Source: Bacillota bacterium (GTDB lineage Bacteria; Bacillota; Clostridia; Lachnospirales; Lachnospiraceae). From it: a stretch of 64,000 nucleotides of DNA. Each line of letters opens with the position of its first letter. Within the stretch, counting starts at the first letter, position 1. The notes beneath the pieces were generated by a model, which saw nothing but the letters and a program-made list of their open reading frames with translations, did no database searches and had not been told where the DNA came from. Positions 52,409-61,354 of this stretch are shown here, piece after piece. The translations under genes were made by a program, and so were the position numbers. The stretch spans positions 1 through 64,000 of the forward strand of contig JAEZLH010000036.1 of assembly GCA_023435895.1 (NCBI GenBank). Direction: 5' to 3'.

Positions 52409-54727
52409 ATGAGTATGTATGATACATTAAATCCCGAACAACGTCGGGCAGTATTTCACGATAAAGGTCCCCTTTTGCTTCTTGCAGGTGCAGGCTCCGG
52501 TAAAACCAGAGTACTGACTCACCGAATTGCTTATTTGATTGAAGAAAGAGGGGTCAACCCCTATCATATTCTGGCAATCACCTTTACCAATAAGGCCGCC
52601 AGAGAGATGAGGGAAAGGGTGGACAAGATTGTAGGGAATGGAGCAGAGGACATCTGGGTCAGCACTTTTCACTCCACCTGTGTTCGCATTTTACGAAGGT
52701 TTGCGGATATGATTGGTTATTCCAGGAGCTTTACTATTTATGATGGGGATGATCAGAAGACACTGATGCGCGAAGTCTGCAAGTACCTGAATATTGATAC
52801 GAAGAAAATGAACGAACGCAGTATTTTGTCCGTTATTTCAAAGGCCAAGGATGAGATGGTCACACCCGAGGAATTTTCAAGAATTTCACAGGCTGATTTT
52901 CAACAAGCAAGATATGCTCAGGCCTATACTGAGTATCAAAAGCGTCTCAAAGCTAGTAATGCCATGGACTTTGATGATCTGATCATGAAGACGGTGGAGC
53001 TCTTCCAATCCATTCCGGAAGCGCTACGATATTATCAGAACAGGTTTCGTTATATTATGGTGGACGAGTATCAGGATACTAACACGGTGCAATTTAATCT
53101 GATTCGCCTACTTGCCTCCGGCCTAAACGAATATGGGGACAGAGAATACAATCTCTGTGTTGTGGGTGATGATGACCAGTCTATCTACAAATTTCGTGGA
53201 GCGAATATTTATAATATCTTGAATTTTGAAAATTCATTCCCGAATACAGAAGTAATCAAGTTGGAACAAAATTACCGCTCTACTAAGAATATTTTGAATG
53301 TAGCAAATGAAGTTATTGCTAATAATACTGGCCGTAAGGACAAATCCCTTTGGACAAATAATGAAGATGGAGACACGGTCAGCTTTATCCAGTTTGATAA
53401 CGACTTTGAGGAAGCCGATTCTATCACCTCAGAGATACGAAGAGCGGTGGAAAATGGGGACGCGACCTACAATGATTTTGCAATCCTATATCGTACTAAT
53501 GCACAATCCAGACAATTTGAAGAAAAACTGGTCAAGAAGAACATTCCCTACAAGATCATCGGCAGTACGAATTTCTACTCCCGTAAAGAAATCAAGGATA
53601 TCCTAGCTTATTTGAAAACTATTGATAACGGTCTTGATAATATCGCCGTTAAGCGAATTATCAATGTACCAAGAAGAGGAATCGGACTCACTACCGTGGA
53701 TCGTGTGAACGATTACGCTATTAATAACGAAATTAGTTTTTATGATGCTCTTACCAGAGCTTCCTATATTCCCGGGTTGGGACGAACCGCATCAAAGCTT
53801 TCACCCTTTGTAAGCCTGATTGAAGGACTGAAATCACGAATTCACCAGGAGGGTTATACACTTCGTGAATTAATTGATGATATCTTAGAAGCTACCGGCT
53901 ATTTAAAGGAACTGGAAGAGGAAGGTGCAGAGGAAGCACAAGACCGAATTGCCAATATTAACGAGCTTGTGAACAAGATGGTTATCTATGAAGAAGAAAG
54001 TCCGGAACCTCCTACTTTGAGTGGATTTTTGGAAGAGGTTGCACTGGTGTCTGACATTGATAATCTGGAGGAATCAGCGGATAAAATCGTACTTATGACT
54101 TTACATAGTGCAAAGGGGCTTGAATTCCCCTATGTATACTTGTGTGGTATGGAGGAAGGTGTATTTCCGGGTTATATGTCCATCTTCTCTGATAATCCCA
54201 CAGAAGAGATTGAGGAGGAACGCAGATTATGCTATGTGGGCTTTACCCGTGCCATGAAGCGATTGGCACTTACCGCTGCCAAGCAGCGTATGCTTCGCGG
54301 GGAAACACAGTTTAACAGACCTTCCCGCTTTATTAATGAAATTCCAAGATATCTTCTAAAGATGGATCTTCCCTCTCCCAGAAGAAGCACGTTTTCCTTT
54401 CAAGATGAAATGCCGTCAGCTAAGCCTTCCTTTGGTAAGAATTTTGGTGACAGCGATGTATTTGACAAACCGGAACCTGGCGTATTCAAACAATCGCAGG
54501 CAACTCACAAGCCTTTTGTTACTCCTGCTGCAAAGCAATTTGGAAGCTCGAATATTGCTCCGCTTGATTATGGTGTAGGTGATACGGTAAAGCATATTAA
54601 GTTTGGTGTTGGCATTGTAACCGCCCTGACAAAGGGAGGAAAAGATTATGAGGTTACCGTTGACTTTCCGAATTTTGGTGTAAAAAAGCTACTTTCTAAC
54701 TTTGCAAATTTAAAACGAATTGATTAA
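52409..54727 (+). CDS. pcrA: ATP-dependent DNA helicase PcrA (UvrD/Rep family)
   Basis: A 772-residue superfamily-1 helicase. Seen: LNPEQRRAVFHDKGPLLLLA (Q motif), AGAGSGKTRVL (Walker A), AITFTNKAAREM (Ia), VDEYQDTN (II), VVGDDDQSIYKFRGA (III), LEQNYRST (IV), LMTLHSAKGLEFPYVYL (V) and EEERRLCYVGFTRAMKRLAL (VI). The C-terminal tail has the PcrA-type RNA-polymerase-binding Tudor-like end (GDTVKHIKFGVGIVTAL). It acts in nucleotide excision repair and in clearing transcription-replication conflicts. ATG at 52409 is preferred over 52340 because the family begins MYDTLNPEQ. Confidence 0.95.
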   Translation: MSMYDTLNPEQRRAVFHDKGPLLLLAGAGSGKTRVLTHRIAYLIEERGVNPYHILAITFTNKAAREMRERVDKIVGNGAEDIWVSTFHSTCVRILRRFADMIGYSRSFTIYDGDDQKTLMREVCKYLNIDTKKMNERSILSVISKAKDEMVTPEEFSRISQADFQQARYAQAYTEYQKRLKASNAMDFDDLIMKTVELFQSIPEALRYYQNRFRYIMVDEYQDTNTVQFNLIRLLASGLNEYGDREYNLCVVGDDDQSIYKFRGANIYNILNFENSFPNTEVIKLEQNYRSTKNILNVANEVIANNTGRKDKSLWTNNEDGDTVSFIQFDNDFEEADSITSEIRRAVENGDATYNDFAILYRTNAQSRQFEEKLVKKNIPYKIIGSTNFYSRKEIKDILAYLKTIDNGLDNIAVKRIINVPRRGIGLTTVDRVNDYAINNEISFYDALTRASYIPGLGRTASKLSPFVSLIEGLKSRIHQEGYTLRELIDDILEATGYLKELEEEGAEEAQDRIANINELVNKMVIYEEESPEPPTLSGFLEEVALVSDIDNLEESADKIVLMTLHSAKGLEFPYVYLCGMEEGVFPGYMSIFSDNPTEEIEEERRLCYVGFTRAMKRLALTAAKQRMLRGETQFNRPSRFINEIPRYLLKMDLPSPRRSTFSFQDEMPSAKPSFGKNFGDSDVFDKPEPGVFKQSQATHKPFVTPAAKQFGSSNIAPLDYGVGDTVKHIKFGVGIVTALTKGGKDYEVTVDFPNFGVKKLLSNFANLKRID

Positions 54728-54908
54728 TTTGATTCATTGCATATTTTTCTCATTTATGCTAATCATAATAGTATATGAATTTATATTATGCTATAATTTA
54801 GGTATAAGATATAAGGATTTACAGAGAGACGAATGAAACTTCATCGAATTAGTGATACTGATAGCGTATGAAGTTTTATCAAGAATAAATGAGAAGGGAA
54901 GTGTTATC

Positions 54909-55178
54909 ATGAGTGGTAAATTTGATGAGCTTTTAAATGCAATGAGGTTAGGTGAATTGATGCACAGAAAAGATCCTTGCGAGAAAAAGAGACATGTTAT
55001 TATGTGTATTCTCGCCATCATCGGAGCTGTTGCTGCAGTAGCTGCAATTGCTTATGCGGTATACAGATATATGAATCCAGATTATCTTGAGGATTTCGAT
55101 GATGATTTAGACGATTATGAAGATGATGTGGATGACACCGATGATATTGCTGGAGATGATTCCGGATCGGAAGCATAA
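54909..55178 (+). CDS. Small single-pass membrane protein with an acidic tail
   Basis: 89 residues: a basic cytoplasmic start (FDELLNAMRLGELMHRKDP, then CEKKRH), one membrane helix (VIMCILAIIGAVAAVAAIAYAVY), and a very acidic C-terminus of about 30 residues rich in Asp and Glu. Family not recognised; similar proteins occur as hypothetical genes beside pcrA in clostridia (impression only). AAGGGA precedes ATG at 54909. A strong terminator follows. Confidence 0.7.
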   Translation: MSGKFDELLNAMRLGELMHRKDPCEKKRHVIMCILAIIGAVAAVAAIAYAVYRYMNPDYLEDFDDDLDDYEDDVDDTDDIAGDDSGSEA

Positions 55179-55201
55179 AACGAATAGAACTATAAGTGCA
55201 A

Positions 55202-55240
55202 GGGGAGGTTTCTGATTTGAAACCTCCCCCTGTTTTATTT
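55202..55240 (+). terminator. Terminator after the acidic-tail membrane protein
   Basis: GGGGAGGTTTC-TGATTT-GAAACCTCCCC, an 11-bp perfect stem, then CTGTTTTATTT. Confidence 0.9.
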
Positions 55241-55320
55241 AAGTCCACCTTCTATTAGCTTAGTATTCAATTCATTTACTTTGTACAAGCATAATTTTAT
55301 AACCATATTCTAAATGCATT

Positions 55321-55395
55321 TTAGTTTATAAGCTTTTTAGTTTATAAGCTTTTCAGTTTATAGCTTTTCAGTTTATAGCTTTTCATTCCATAAGC
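55321..55395. repeat. Short tandem repeat, about 17 bases by four to five
   Basis: Two copies of TTAGTTTATAAGCTTT, two of TTCAGTTTATAGCTTT, and a partial TTCATTCCATAAGC, back to back. It lies between a terminator and the end of the minus-strand lipoprotein gene. Confidence 0.8.
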
Positions 55396-55443
55396 TGTCT
55401 ATTTCTACAAATCTGCACATCTCTTATCTGGACGCTTTATTCT

Positions 55444-56439
55444 TTACTTTCCGGCTGCCTTCTTCGCAAAATCAGTATTCACGATATCTGCATAAGGTGC
55501 CTTTTCTTTAATCACTCCCGAATCTGTCAAGATATCCTGAAGAAGGTTCAAGCTATCTTCCTCAAATACCAGATTATCCTTCCAGGTTTCTTGATTATAA
55601 TAACGGGTCACTATTTTAACTAAAGTATCATATTTTGTCTCCGCAAACTGAGGTTGAATTACCTTTGCAATCTCTTCGGGGGTGTGTTTTGATACATAAT
55701 CAAGCCCTTTTTGAAGTGCATTGGTAAAATCTTGAATAACAGTAGGGTTCTTCTCAATATAGCTCTTCTTTGCTGAAAATGCTGTATAGGGTACTTTACC
55801 ACTTTCTACACCAAGTGATGCAACTACTTTTCCGTCTCCTTGTAATTCCAGACCGGTTGCTGCAGGTTCAAATTCAACCGTATAATCCCCCTGCCCTGAG
55901 GAGAATGCTTGTGAAGTCAAGCCAAAGTCAATATTTTGAACAATCTTTAAGTCTGTTTTTGGATCAATACCATTCTTTTTCAGAATATATTCGAAGATCA
56001 TTTCTGGCATACCGCCTGCACGACCGCCAATTATAGTCTTACCCTTCACATTGCTCCAATTAAAATCTTCATTCTTGTTCTTTGATACCAGGAAATTACC
56101 TGCTCTTTGGGTCAATTGTGCAAAGTTCACCACATAGTCCTTCTGCCCTTCATTGTATACATATACCGTTGCTTCCGGACCCATGAAGCCAATATCACAG
56201 TTCCCGCTGAGAACCGCTGTCATAGTTTTATCGGCACCTAGTCCGTTCACCAGTTTCACTTTAAGTCCCTCATCCTTAAAATACCCTTTTTCAATTGCAA
56301 CGTACATTGGGGCATAAAAAATAGAATGTGCCACCTCATTCAGGGTAATTTCCTTTAATCCGCCGCTTTTGCCGCAGCCGGTAAATAATGTCGAAAGTAA
56401 ACCAAGGATTGCAAGTACACATACCAATTTTCTCTTCAT
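55444..56439 (-). CDS. ABC-type substrate-binding lipoprotein (NMT1/SsuA-like)
   Basis: 331 residues. Lipoprotein signal peptide with lipobox LFTGC after KRKLVCVLAILGLLS. The mature part is a periplasmic-binding-protein type II fold of the NMT1/THI5/SsuA group: AHSIFYAPMYVAIEKGYFKD, VLSGNCDIGFMGPEATVYVY, IIGGRAGGMPEMIFEYILKK. These bind sulfonates, nitrate or thiamine-precursor-type ligands. No permease or ATPase gene is beside it in the window, so it is an orphan binding protein. GGAGG precedes ATG at 56439; the start at 56460 would spoil the signal peptide. Confidence 0.87.
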   Translation of the reverse strand: MKRKLVCVLAILGLLSTLFTGCGKSGGLKEITLNEVAHSIFYAPMYVAIEKGYFKDEGLKVKLVNGLGADKTMTAVLSGNCDIGFMGPEATVYVYNEGQKDYVVNFAQLTQRAGNFLVSKNKNEDFNWSNVKGKTIIGGRAGGMPEMIFEYILKKNGIDPKTDLKIVQNIDFGLTSQAFSSGQGDYTVEFEPAATGLELQGDGKVVASLGVESGKVPYTAFSAKKSYIEKNPTVIQDFTNALQKGLDYVSKHTPEEIAKVIQPQFAETKYDTLVKIVTRYYNQETWKDNLVFEEDSLNLLQDILTDSGVIKEKAPYADIVNTDFAKKAAGK

Positions 56440-56702
56440 AATAACCTCCCAGTAGCTCAAGGGCTAGAAGTATTTATTAATAGCTTTCAAATTCTTCTCG
56501 ACCCTAAGATATTGATTCTTTATAGTATATTCAATCATCCTTTATTTCGTGCCCCTTTCTATTTGTAGGAATTCAAGTACAAAGAATGAAGGATAGTTAT
56601 TGGTCCTATCGTTGTAACCCTATGAAATAGAATTCATTCGCAATATATATTCAGAGAGTAACCGAGTTGGCTTTATCACCGATTATGACATCTATCCACT
56701 CT

Positions 56703-56754
56703 AAAAAACCCTCTAATGTAGTCTGTGCATTCACACGAACTACATTAGAGGGTT
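56703..56754 (-). terminator. Terminator after htrA-like gene
   Basis: AACCCTCTAATGTAGT and ACTACATTAGAGGGTT form a 16-bp stem with a T6 tail on the minus strand, about 115 bases after the htrA stop. The rest of 56440-56869 shows no gene or riboswitch I recognise. Confidence 0.85.
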
Positions 56755-56869
56755 CCTATCACTCCAATAGTTACATCATTCTTATTTTTTCAAATTTAAT
56801 CCAATAATGGTTCAGTCAAATTTGGTATTTAGCCTTAAAAAAACATTGCACTCATGACTTGATAATAGC

Positions 56870-58294
56870 TTAGTTCTTTTTGGCCAAAGTTATCTTTAGC
56901 ACTTTTTCCTTATAAGCTCCATCACTTTTTTCTTGTACTTTAAGCTGGATATCCTGACCAGCTTTCTTGTAGCTAATTGCATTTGCCAGGTCATCTATTG
57001 TCTTTATCGCTGCATTATCAATACCGGTTATAATATCACCTTGTTTTAAACCAGCTTTTTCTGCTGGAGAACCCTGAAGCACATTATTTACGTATACACC
57101 AATCGGCATATTGAAACGCTTAGAATACTCCTCGGTTACATTTTGAGCGGTATCTGCTTCAATGCCTAAATATCCTTTTTCACTTTCTGTAACGGTCTCG
57201 CGATTAATTAATTCATTCATCAATGGAAGTGCTGATGAGATCGGGATTGCATAACCCATACCTTCGACTTCCTCAGATGCATATTTTACAGAGTTAATAC
57301 CAATCACTTCACCTTTTGTATTTAAAAGGGCACCACCACTGTTACCTGGATTAATTGCCGCATCAGTTTGAAGAAGTTTCATTTTTTTGTTATCAATATC
57401 TACTTCTCTTTCTACAGCACTGATATATCCTACCGTTACCGACTGACCATAGCCCAGTGCATTACCAATGGCAATCGCCATATCTCCGGCTTCTACCTGA
57501 TCTGATTTTCCTAACACTGCCACCTTAATCGCTTTTAAGGTATCTGCTGACAAATCCTTTGTGTTTACAGTTAAGATTGCTAAATCTGCATTTGCATCAG
57601 CACCTTTAATGGTTGCTGTTGCTGTCTTTTTATCTGAAAATACAATCTGAACATTGGTAGCACCATCTATTACGTGATTATTGGTAACAATTAAGAGCTG
57701 TGAGCCATTCTGACCGATTATAATTCCTGATCCACTGCCTTCAACCGGTTGGGTGACCTCTCTTCCAAAGAAGTCATAACCTGTCTGGTTGGCTGAGGAG
57801 TTGATTGCTACTATAGAAGGCATTACCTTCGCTACCACATCGGATACATCTGTAACAACTTCCCCTCCTGTTGAAGTATTGGAAGGAACTACGGTATCCT
57901 TTGTTCCCACATCCTGAACGATAGGAATATTTTGATTATTCGTATTCAAACCGTGTCCAGTTGCGTTCATCACATAGAAATATCCCTGGAATGCTACGCC
58001 TGCGAATAATCCAAATGCCATACCAGCAGCCACAAGAGTAAAGGTCTTTCTTGCTTTTCCGCTTTTTCTTCTCTTAGCCTTCTTTGATTTTGAAGGTTGT
58101 TCGGAGGTTACCTCTACGGACTGAACATCCACTGTATTCCCACTGGGATAAGTATAATAATCATTGGAGTTATGGATATAATCGATTCTTTGGTCTGAAG
58201 ATTCACCATTCACTGATTCCGTATTATTAACCACCGTAAAATCATTGGGGGTATTCTGTTCGTCCGGAAAATTGTTGTTAAATTCATTATTCAT
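56870..58294 (-). CDS. HtrA/DegP-like membrane-anchored serine protease
   Basis: 474 residues. Long Asn-rich cytoplasmic start, a basic stretch (SKSKKAKRRKSGKARK), one membrane anchor (FTLVAAGMAFGLFAGVAFQG, about 85-108), a linker, a trypsin-like S1C domain with His in VTNNHVIDG, Asp in NADLAIL and Ser in PGNSGGALLN, and a C-terminal PDZ domain (SPAEKAGLKQGDIITGI). It degrades or refolds damaged proteins outside the membrane. ATG at 58294 is chosen because AAAGGAG lies nine bases upstream. Single-gene unit. Confidence 0.93.
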   Translation of the reverse strand: MNNEFNNNFPDEQNTPNDFTVVNNTESVNGESSDQRIDYIHNSNDYYTYPSGNTVDVQSVEVTSEQPSKSKKAKRRKSGKARKTFTLVAAGMAFGLFAGVAFQGYFYVMNATGHGLNTNNQNIPIVQDVGTKDTVVPSNTSTGGEVVTDVSDVVAKVMPSIVAINSSANQTGYDFFGREVTQPVEGSGSGIIIGQNGSQLLIVTNNHVIDGATNVQIVFSDKKTATATIKGADANADLAILTVNTKDLSADTLKAIKVAVLGKSDQVEAGDMAIAIGNALGYGQSVTVGYISAVEREVDIDNKKMKLLQTDAAINPGNSGGALLNTKGEVIGINSVKYASEEVEGMGYAIPISSALPLMNELINRETVTESEKGYLGIEADTAQNVTEEYSKRFNMPIGVYVNNVLQGSPAEKAGLKQGDIITGIDNAAIKTIDDLANAISYKKAGQDIQLKVQEKSDGAYKEKVLKITLAKKN

Positions 58295-58496
58295 GTAAAA
58301 CTCTCCTTTCAAATTCTCAAGATGTATTTAAACATATCTTGTTATCTCGTCTTTGATAAGTACAGTTTAACAACAAATTATGTTCACTTTGTGTTTAGAT
58401 TTTGAAAACTTTTTGAAGAAATAACAATTAAAACTCTACTTATTTCATATTACTATTCCTTCACAAAGCCCTTCTTTATGGTTTTTTTGAGGATCT

Positions 58497-59657
58497 TCAT
58501 CGTACCGGAATATAACATCCCAGTATAGTAAGTTCCACTGCTTCTTCCATAATACAATGAATTGCGTTCTTAATTGCGGGAGAGTCAAGGTTCCCCTCAA
58601 TATCAATAAAAATTCGATATGCAAATGCTTTCCCGGGAATGGGCCTTGATTCTATCTTGCTCATATTTACATTATTATAAATAAAATGAAACAGGGTATG
58701 ATAAAGTGCTCCGCTCTTATGCATTACTTCAAAGCAGAGACTGGTTCGATCCGCCTCTTTTAAGAACATTTTATTTCTGGAGATAATAATGAACCTTGTG
58801 GAATTTCCATCTTCATTATTAATATCTGTTTGAAGTGCAACCAGACCTAAGCTCTCTCCCGCCCTCTTGCTGGCGATTGCTGCCTGAGTAATATCTCGTT
58901 CCTCCAATACTTTTCTTGCACTTTCCGAGGTGCTTCCCCATTCAATTTTTTGCACATGGGGGTAATTCTTCAAAAATTCCGAGCATTGCAACAGGGGCTG
59001 GGGATGGGAATATACTTTCAAAATATCACTGACTGTTGCACCTGGAAGACCCCATAAATAATGTTCAATCTTTACTACATGCTCTCCAACGATAAAGTTA
59101 TCATATTCCGCAAGCAAATCAAAGATATCCGAAATACTTCCTGTTGAAGAATTCTCTATAGGAAGAACTCCATATTCTACTTCGCCATCTTTCACACACT
59201 GCATTACTTCTCCAAAGGTCTTTTTCGAAATTCCGATTGCGCTGCTATTAAAATATTCTAGCATAGCCTGCTCCGTATAAGAGCCTTGTTCGCCAAAGAA
59301 AGCAACCTTTGTATGGTTCGTAGTTATAATAGAATCAACCTTCTGGGCTCCGAGACTTTCCGTATTATTTAAAAGATTATATTGAAGTCTTCTGCTTAGA
59401 GACATAATCTGTTTAAATAAATCCTCCACTGCTCTTTTATTAAATTCATTATCTGCAAGTGCAGTAAGCGAAGCGATTTTTTCTTCCTCCCTTGCTGCAT
59501 CAAAAATCGGCTTTCCAACACTTCTTTTATAATCAGCGATATCCATCGCAAGCTTCATTCTTGTCTCAAACAATTCCACAATCTGCTTATCTACTTCATC
59601 AATTTTCTTCCTGCTCTCCAATAAGTCAATAATCATTTCAATTACCATACCTTTCAT
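58497..59657 (-). CDS. pheA: Bifunctional chorismate mutase / prephenate dehydratase (P-protein)
   Basis: About 386 residues. An AroQ-type chorismate mutase (about 9-95; SRKKIDEVDKQIVELFETRM, DYKRSVGKPIFDAAREE), a prephenate dehydratase domain (about 112-290; VAFFGEQGSYTEQAMLEYF, VLPIENSSTGSISDIFDLL) and an ACT regulatory domain (about 300-386) with the ESRP phenylalanine-binding motif. It makes phenylpyruvate for phenylalanine and is likely inhibited by Phe. GAAGG lies five bases before ATG at 59657. It stands alone with 52-bp tandem repeats upstream; no T-box is visible. Confidence 0.95.
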   Translation of the reverse strand: MKGMVIEMIIDLLESRKKIDEVDKQIVELFETRMKLAMDIADYKRSVGKPIFDAAREEEKIASLTALADNEFNKRAVEDLFKQIMSLSRRLQYNLLNNTESLGAQKVDSIITTNHTKVAFFGEQGSYTEQAMLEYFNSSAIGISKKTFGEVMQCVKDGEVEYGVLPIENSSTGSISDIFDLLAEYDNFIVGEHVVKIEHYLWGLPGATVSDILKVYSHPQPLLQCSEFLKNYPHVQKIEWGSTSESARKVLEERDITQAAIASKRAGESLGLVALQTDINNEDGNSTRFIIISRNKMFLKEADRTSLCFEVMHKSGALYHTLFHFIYNNVNMSKIESRPIPGKAFAYRIFIDIEGNLDSPAIKNAIHCIMEEAVELTILGCYIPVR

Positions 59658-59776
59658 CAATGCCTTCGTGCTTTAAGCCCAGACACAAATTTGCCGTAGA
59701 AGATTCTCTCTATCAATCATTTGCCTTATTATACTATCATTACTACGGTGATGCAAGAAAGAGTATATATACTATA

Positions 59777-59968
59777 AGTATTTTTCATTTCTGTCGTACA
59801 GGTTGCATTATTCAGTATACATTCCATAAGTATTTTTCACTTCTATCTTACAGGTTGCATTATTCAGTATGCATTCCATAGGTGTTTTTCATTTCTATCT
59901 TACAGGTTGCATTATTCAGTATACATTCCATAGGTATTTTTCACTTCCATCTTACAGGTTGCATTATT
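59777..59968. repeat. 52-base tandem repeat, 3.7 copies
   Basis: Units start at 59777, 59829, 59881 and 59933, exactly 52 bases apart. They differ at only a few positions; all share TTACAGGTTGCATTATT (first copy GTACAGG) and the first three share CATTCCATA. They occupy most of the region between divergent pheA and the DUF5050-like gene. No spacers, so not CRISPR. Confidence 0.92.
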
Positions 59969-60063
59969 AAATGTAGCGATATATAATTAGTATACTCATA
60001 TCTTTCATCTTTTCACAGATTGGGTCTTTATACCAAGGAAAAGCTTTTTACAAGGAGGTACCA

Positions 60064-61083
60064 ATGTTAAAACTGTTAAAATGGGTGTTAGTTGCATTAT
60101 TAACAGCCACGGCTATATTTGTGTTTGGGACATACTACTACAGCAAGAATCATGTTAGTTTTAATAAGGAAAGTGAAATAGGTAATTCCAACGGCAATAT
60201 TTATAACGGTGGTCTGTTCTGCCAACAAGATACCACCATCTATTTCACCAATGACTACGATGATGGTGCATTATACAGTATGAATTCCTTGTGCGAAAAT
60301 ATGAATAAGATATCCGTCGATAAAGCGGTATACATCAATTCAGATGACCGTTATATCTACTACGTGAAGGCGGACAGCCTGCTTGAAAACTCTTCTAAGG
60401 CTAATATGCGATACAATAACGGAGGTGTGTACCGAATGAACAATAACGGTACATTTCTAAAGAATATTACTTCCAATCCTGCTTCTAATTTAATATTATT
60501 CGGGAATTATTTATATTATCAGCAATACTATGTTCCTGATGGAATGAGTTTAGCCAGAACAAAGCTGGATGCCACTGATAACAGGATTTTGACACATTCT
60601 TCTGCTATTCCATATACGGTACAGGATGGAACTTTTTATTATTATCCCCTCAACAAACCCCAGATTAAAGGAATTTTGCTTGATAGCTTTACCACTCATG
60701 TTAAGTATAAAGCTAGCTATCAATATCCGATTGCTTTCGGAGATTATATCTATTATATTAATCCCTCGGATAAGAACTACATCTATCGCATGAAAAAAGA
60801 TGGAACAGACCCCACGAAATTAATAAGTGAGTCCTGCGCCACCTATAACATAACCAACACCGGCAAATATCTTTATTATCAGGTAGGAAACGGTAAATCC
60901 AATCGCATTAGTCGATTGAATTTGGAAACAATGAAAAAAGAAACTGTTGCAAAGGGTTCTTATCGAAATATCTTTGTAACGGATTATTATGTATTCTTCA
61001 ACAATTATGAACATACCAAAATATTTAAGGTGATTGCTGATGGGGGCGAAGAAATTACAGAGCTCATCACACGAAAGAAATAG
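60064..61083 (+). CDS. DUF5050-like membrane-anchored beta-propeller protein
   Basis: 339 residues. An N-terminal membrane anchor (WVLVALLTATAIFVFGTYYY) followed by repeated beta-blade segments rich in Tyr (DDRYIYYVKADSL, FGNYLYYQQYYVPDG, FGDYIYYINPSDKNYIYRMK, TGKYLYYQVGNG, VTDYYVFFNNYEHTKIFKV). This is the pattern of the DUF5050 propeller family of clostridia. It should sit outside the membrane; function unknown, probably binding or scaffolding. AAGGAGGT precedes the ATG. Followed by a strong hairpin. Confidence 0.75.
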   Translation: MLKLLKWVLVALLTATAIFVFGTYYYSKNHVSFNKESEIGNSNGNIYNGGLFCQQDTTIYFTNDYDDGALYSMNSLCENMNKISVDKAVYINSDDRYIYYVKADSLLENSSKANMRYNNGGVYRMNNNGTFLKNITSNPASNLILFGNYLYYQQYYVPDGMSLARTKLDATDNRILTHSSAIPYTVQDGTFYYYPLNKPQIKGILLDSFTTHVKYKASYQYPIAFGDYIYYINPSDKNYIYRMKKDGTDPTKLISESCATYNITNTGKYLYYQVGNGKSNRISRLNLETMKKETVAKGSYRNIFVTDYYVFFNNYEHTKIFKVIADGGEEITELITRKK

Positions 61084-61125
61084 TTTCATAGAGTTAATCG
61101 ACGATTTAGGCGATTTATATAAAAG

Positions 61126-61196
61126 AACAAATGCTTCGATGATATGCAATCGATATTCTTCTATCTTATGCATATTCACCGAAGCATTTGTTTTGC
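61126..61196 (+). terminator. Terminator after the DUF5050-like gene
   Basis: AACAAATGCTTCG and CGAAGCATTTGTT form a 13-bp stem with a long loop, then TTGCTTTA. An A-rich flank on the other side may let it act in both directions. Confidence 0.7.
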
Positions 61197-61246
61197 TTTA
61201 ATATAAATTTGATGAAACTATGCTCAATATTACTTAAGTCATCCAT

Positions 61247-61280
61247 TCACTGAAGCATTTGTTTTACTTTAATATTAATT
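61247..61280. repeat. Duplicated terminator arm
   Basis: TTCACTGAAGCATTTGTTTT with the following ACTTTAATATTAAT repeats 61176-61209 (TTCACCGAAGCATTTGTTTT) with few changes, 71 bases further on. It is a partial duplication of the terminator. Confidence 0.7.
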
Positions 61281-61354
61281 CCAATGAACTTTATAGAAAG
61301 ACCTTTTGGCACCTTAATCAGTAGTGATGAATTACACTTCTTACTTCAGTGAAA

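Noticed and set aside
56440..56702. Riboswitch (TPP or S-box type) before the NMT1/SsuA-like lipoprotein
   Set aside because: No conserved riboswitch core could be recognised by eye.
59777..59968. CRISPR array
   Set aside because: The 52-base units follow each other without unique spacers and there are no cas genes; it is a plain tandem repeat.
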